This document shows positions 6,617 through 8,228 of a stretch of DNA of 8,228 bases, one piece after another. The stretch is from the NCBI GenBank assembly GCA_900552545.1, contig USAL01000081.1:1-8228 (forward strand), read 5' to 3'. The position numbers and the translations under genes are program-made. How positions within the stretch are numbered: the stretch's first letter is position 1; every line of letters starts with the position of its first letter. The DNA comes from an uncultured Sutterella sp. Its GTDB lineage: Bacteria > Pseudomonadota > Gammaproteobacteria > Burkholderiales > Burkholderiaceae_F. The notes below the pieces were generated by a model, which did not search any database, was not told where the DNA came from, and saw only the letters and a program-made list of their open reading frames with translations.

Positions 6617-8068
6617 TTACTTGATCTTGACGGGGATGAAGATGCGGCCGTCGCGGCGCTGCACGAGGATGCGCAGGGTCTTGCCGGCGTTCTTTTCGAT
6701 CACCTTGCCGAGATCGTTGACGGTCTTGATCGCGGTGCCGTTGACGTTGACGATGATGTCGCCCTCAGCGATGCCGGCCTTGCGGGCGGCACCCTGGCTC
6801 TTGATGACGAGAAGACCTTCAGTGCCTGCCTTTTCCTGCTCTTCGGCATTGAGGGTGCGCACCGTCACGCCGAGCTTGGAGGCGTTCGAGGCATTGGCCT
6901 TGCCGGGCACGGACGTGGTGGCCGAGCTTGCTTCCTCAACCTTGACGCTGACGGTCATCTGCTTGCCGTCGCGGATCACGTCGAGCTTGGCGGTCGATCC
7001 GGGAGCCATGTTGCCGATCATGACGGGCATGTCGACGCTGTCTTCGATCGCTTTGCCGTTGACGGCGACGATGACGTCACCCACGCGCAGGTCGCTCTTG
7101 GCAGCCGGGCCGTCCTTGTCGATCTGGCTTACGATGGCGCCCTTGGGCGACTTCATGCCGAAGCTCTCGGCGAGATCCTGCGTGACGGTCTGGATGACCA
7201 CGCCGATGCGGCCGCGCGTGACCTTGCCGTTCTTCACGAGCTGATCCTTGATCTGCATGGCGAGATTGCTCGGAATGGCAAAGGACAGCCCCATGAATCC
7301 GCCCGAGGTCGAGAAGATCTGCGAGTTGATGCCCACGACCTCGCCCTTCATGTTGAAGAGCGGGCCGCCCGAGTTGCCGGGGTTGACCGCAACGTCGGTC
7401 TGGATGAAGGGAACGTACTGATCGCTCGGAAGCTTGCGGCTCTTGGCCGAGACGATGCCCGCGGTGACGGTGTTGTCAAGACCGAAGGGGCTGCCGATGG
7501 CGGCCACCCATTCGCCCACCTTGAGCTCGTCGCTGTTGCCCATCTTGAGCACCGGCAGGTCGGAGGCTTCGATCTTGACGACGGCGATGTCGGTCTTGGC
7601 GTCGCTGCCGAGGACCTTGCCCTTGAACTCGCGGTTGTCGGGGAGGCGCACGGTGATTTCGTCGGCACCGTCGACCACGTGATGGTTGGTGAGAATCAGG
7701 CCGTCGGCGCTGATGATGAAGCCCGAGCCCGTGCCGCGGCGTTCAGGCTCCTCGCGCGGGCCCATGAAGGGCAGCATCGGGAAGCCGAAGCGGCGGAAGA
7801 TCTCGGCGTGTCGTTCGTCCAGTCCGTCAAAGGGGCTTGCGCCTTCAATGATGCGGGCTTCGCGGACAGTGGAAATGTTGACGACGCCCTTGCCGTACTT
7901 TTCCACCAGCTGCACGAAATCGGGCAGCTGCTGGGTCTGCGCTGCGGCCATCGGAGCAATTTCCTGAGCCTGGGCGGCACCGATGCTGAACATGGAGCCG
8001 GTCATCAGAACGGCGGCGCTCACGGCGACCGCAACCGGCTTGATTGCGTTAGTAAAAAGCAAGGTCAT
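6617..8068 (-). CDS. periplasmic serine endoprotease, Do family (DegP/DegQ/MucD-like)
   Basis: This is a trypsin-like protease/chaperone that degrades misfolded envelope proteins. From the ATG at 8068 it has 483 residues, normal for DegP/MucD. A Sec signal peptide (Lys10, then a hydrophobic core) ends in AQA, with likely cleavage after residue 34. The protease domain holds the complete triad: His130 in TNHHVVDGADEI, Asp160 in DAKTDIAVVKIE, and Ser233 in NPGNSGGPLF. The segment from about 75 to 110, before GTGSGF, corresponds to the LA loop and is rich in Pro, Phe, Arg and Glu. PDZ1 spans about 286-376 (RIGVVIQ, RVGDVIVAVNG) and PDZ2 about 395-483 (KLGVTVRTL, AEGDIIVNVNG), with the protein ending right after PDZ2. 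The frame is open further upstream, but those residues are not family-like and precede the signal peptide. It is a single-gene unit convergent with dctA. Whether it is DegP, DegQ or MucD cannot be settled, and no rpoE/mucAB neighbour is visible. Confidence 0.95.
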   Translation of the reverse strand: MTLLFTNAIKPVAVAVSAAVLMTGSMFSIGAAQAQEIAPMAAAQTQQLPDFVQLVEKYGKGVVNISTVREARIIEGASPFDGLDERHAEIFRRFGFPMLPFMGPREEPERRGTGSGFIISADGLILTNHHVVDGADEITVRLPDNREFKGKVLGSDAKTDIAVVKIEASDLPVLKMGNSDELKVGEWVAAIGSPFGLDNTVTAGIVSAKSRKLPSDQYVPFIQTDVAVNPGNSGGPLFNMKGEVVGINSQIFSTSGGFMGLSFAIPSNLAMQIKDQLVKNGKVTRGRIGVVIQTVTQDLAESFGMKSPKGAIVSQIDKDGPAAKSDLRVGDVIVAVNGKAIEDSVDMPVMIGNMAPGSTAKLDVIRDGKQMTVSVKVEEASSATTSVPGKANASNASKLGVTVRTLNAEEQEKAGTEGLLVIKSQGAARKAGIAEGDIIVNVNGTAIKTVNDLGKVIEKNAGKTLRILVQRRDGRIFIPVKIK

Positions 8069-8070
8069 AA

Positions 8071-8075
8071 CTCCT
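8071..8075 (-). promoter_or_regulatory. ribosome binding site of the protease gene
   Basis: The - strand reads AGGAG followed by TT and then the ATG at 8068, a spacing of only 2 bases. The third codon is TTG, which would be 8 bases from AGGAG and is a possible real start. Either choice leaves the signal peptide intact. Confidence 0.55.
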
Positions 8076-8153
8076 GATTGCGATTGATCCGGCGCGCTGC
8101 GGCGTGACCGGACAAAAGGAACAAACACTGCATCAGCGGCGTGCAGCGTTGCG

Positions 8154-8161
8154 GATATATA
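8154..8161 (-). promoter_or_regulatory. candidate -10 region of the protease promoter
   Basis: On the - strand the sequence TATATATC is the most AT-rich point upstream of the protease gene and could serve as a -10 box, giving a leader of about 80 bases. No convincing -35 box lies 16-18 bases upstream. I saw no clear sigma-E (GGAACTT/TCTGA) or sigma-32 element. Confidence 0.25.
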
Positions 8162-8228
8162 AGAACCACTGAAAGGAAAGCTATCGCAGAGCGAAGCTAT
8201 GGCAACAGAAATGCAGAAATCATACAAG

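Noticed and set aside
6479..8077. Long open frame on the + strand (532 codons) antisense to the protease.
   Set aside because: Its composition is the His/Asp/Ala/Gly-rich mirror of a GC-rich gene. The - strand frame has the full catalytic triad, two PDZ domains and a signal peptide.
8069..8227. Upstream extension of the protease frame to an ATG near the window end.
   Set aside because: The added residues do not resemble the family and would bury the Sec signal peptide, and AGGAG sits directly before the inner start.
1..8228. CRISPR arrays, tRNA or rRNA genes, insertion sequences, integrase or phage genes.
   Set aside because: No regularly spaced repeats, tRNA-like cloverleaf, transposase motifs or terminal inverted repeats were seen anywhere in the window.

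Overview
The window is GC-rich (about 60% by eye) DNA from a Gram-negative bacterium. It carries a tripartite RND efflux system with an outer-membrane lipoprotein channel, a DctA-type C4-dicarboxylate symporter and a periplasmic Do-family protease. Protein content and codon use fit a proteobacterium. A betaproteobacterium of the Burkholderiales/Sutterellaceae kind is my best guess, but this is inference only.

Layout. From 2 to about 4600, on the + strand, lies the 3' part of a multidrug efflux operon. It holds the inner-membrane RND pump (5' end cut off by the window edge), the outer-membrane lipoprotein channel, and a TetR-family regulator whose start overlaps the channel gene. The periplasmic adaptor is expected just upstream of the window. 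A hairpin at 4632-4666 probably ends this unit. From 4601 to 4889 there is a leader region with a weak candidate promoter and small inverted repeats. From 4890 to 6239 lies dctA. From 6240 to 6616 is a non-coding convergent region with several repeats and one strong bidirectional terminator. From 8068 down to 6617, on the - strand, is a complete DegP/DegQ/MucD-type serine protease with its own ribosome binding site. The last 160 bases are its upstream region.

The main oddity is that two of the five genes carry one in-frame stop codon each, while the rest of the reading frame is intact and well conserved. The TetR gene has TAA at 4175-4177, just after its helix-turn-helix. dctA has TAG at 5919-5921, just before the segments that close the substrate site. 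Each is one base change from a plausible sense codon. If real, the strain would have lost the pump's local repressor, so the pump may be expressed constitutively, and would have lost this C4-dicarboxylate uptake system. A draft-assembly or sequencing error is the main alternative.

I did not find a novel defence, mobile or biosynthetic system. There is no CRISPR array, tRNA, rRNA or insertion sequence that I can support.
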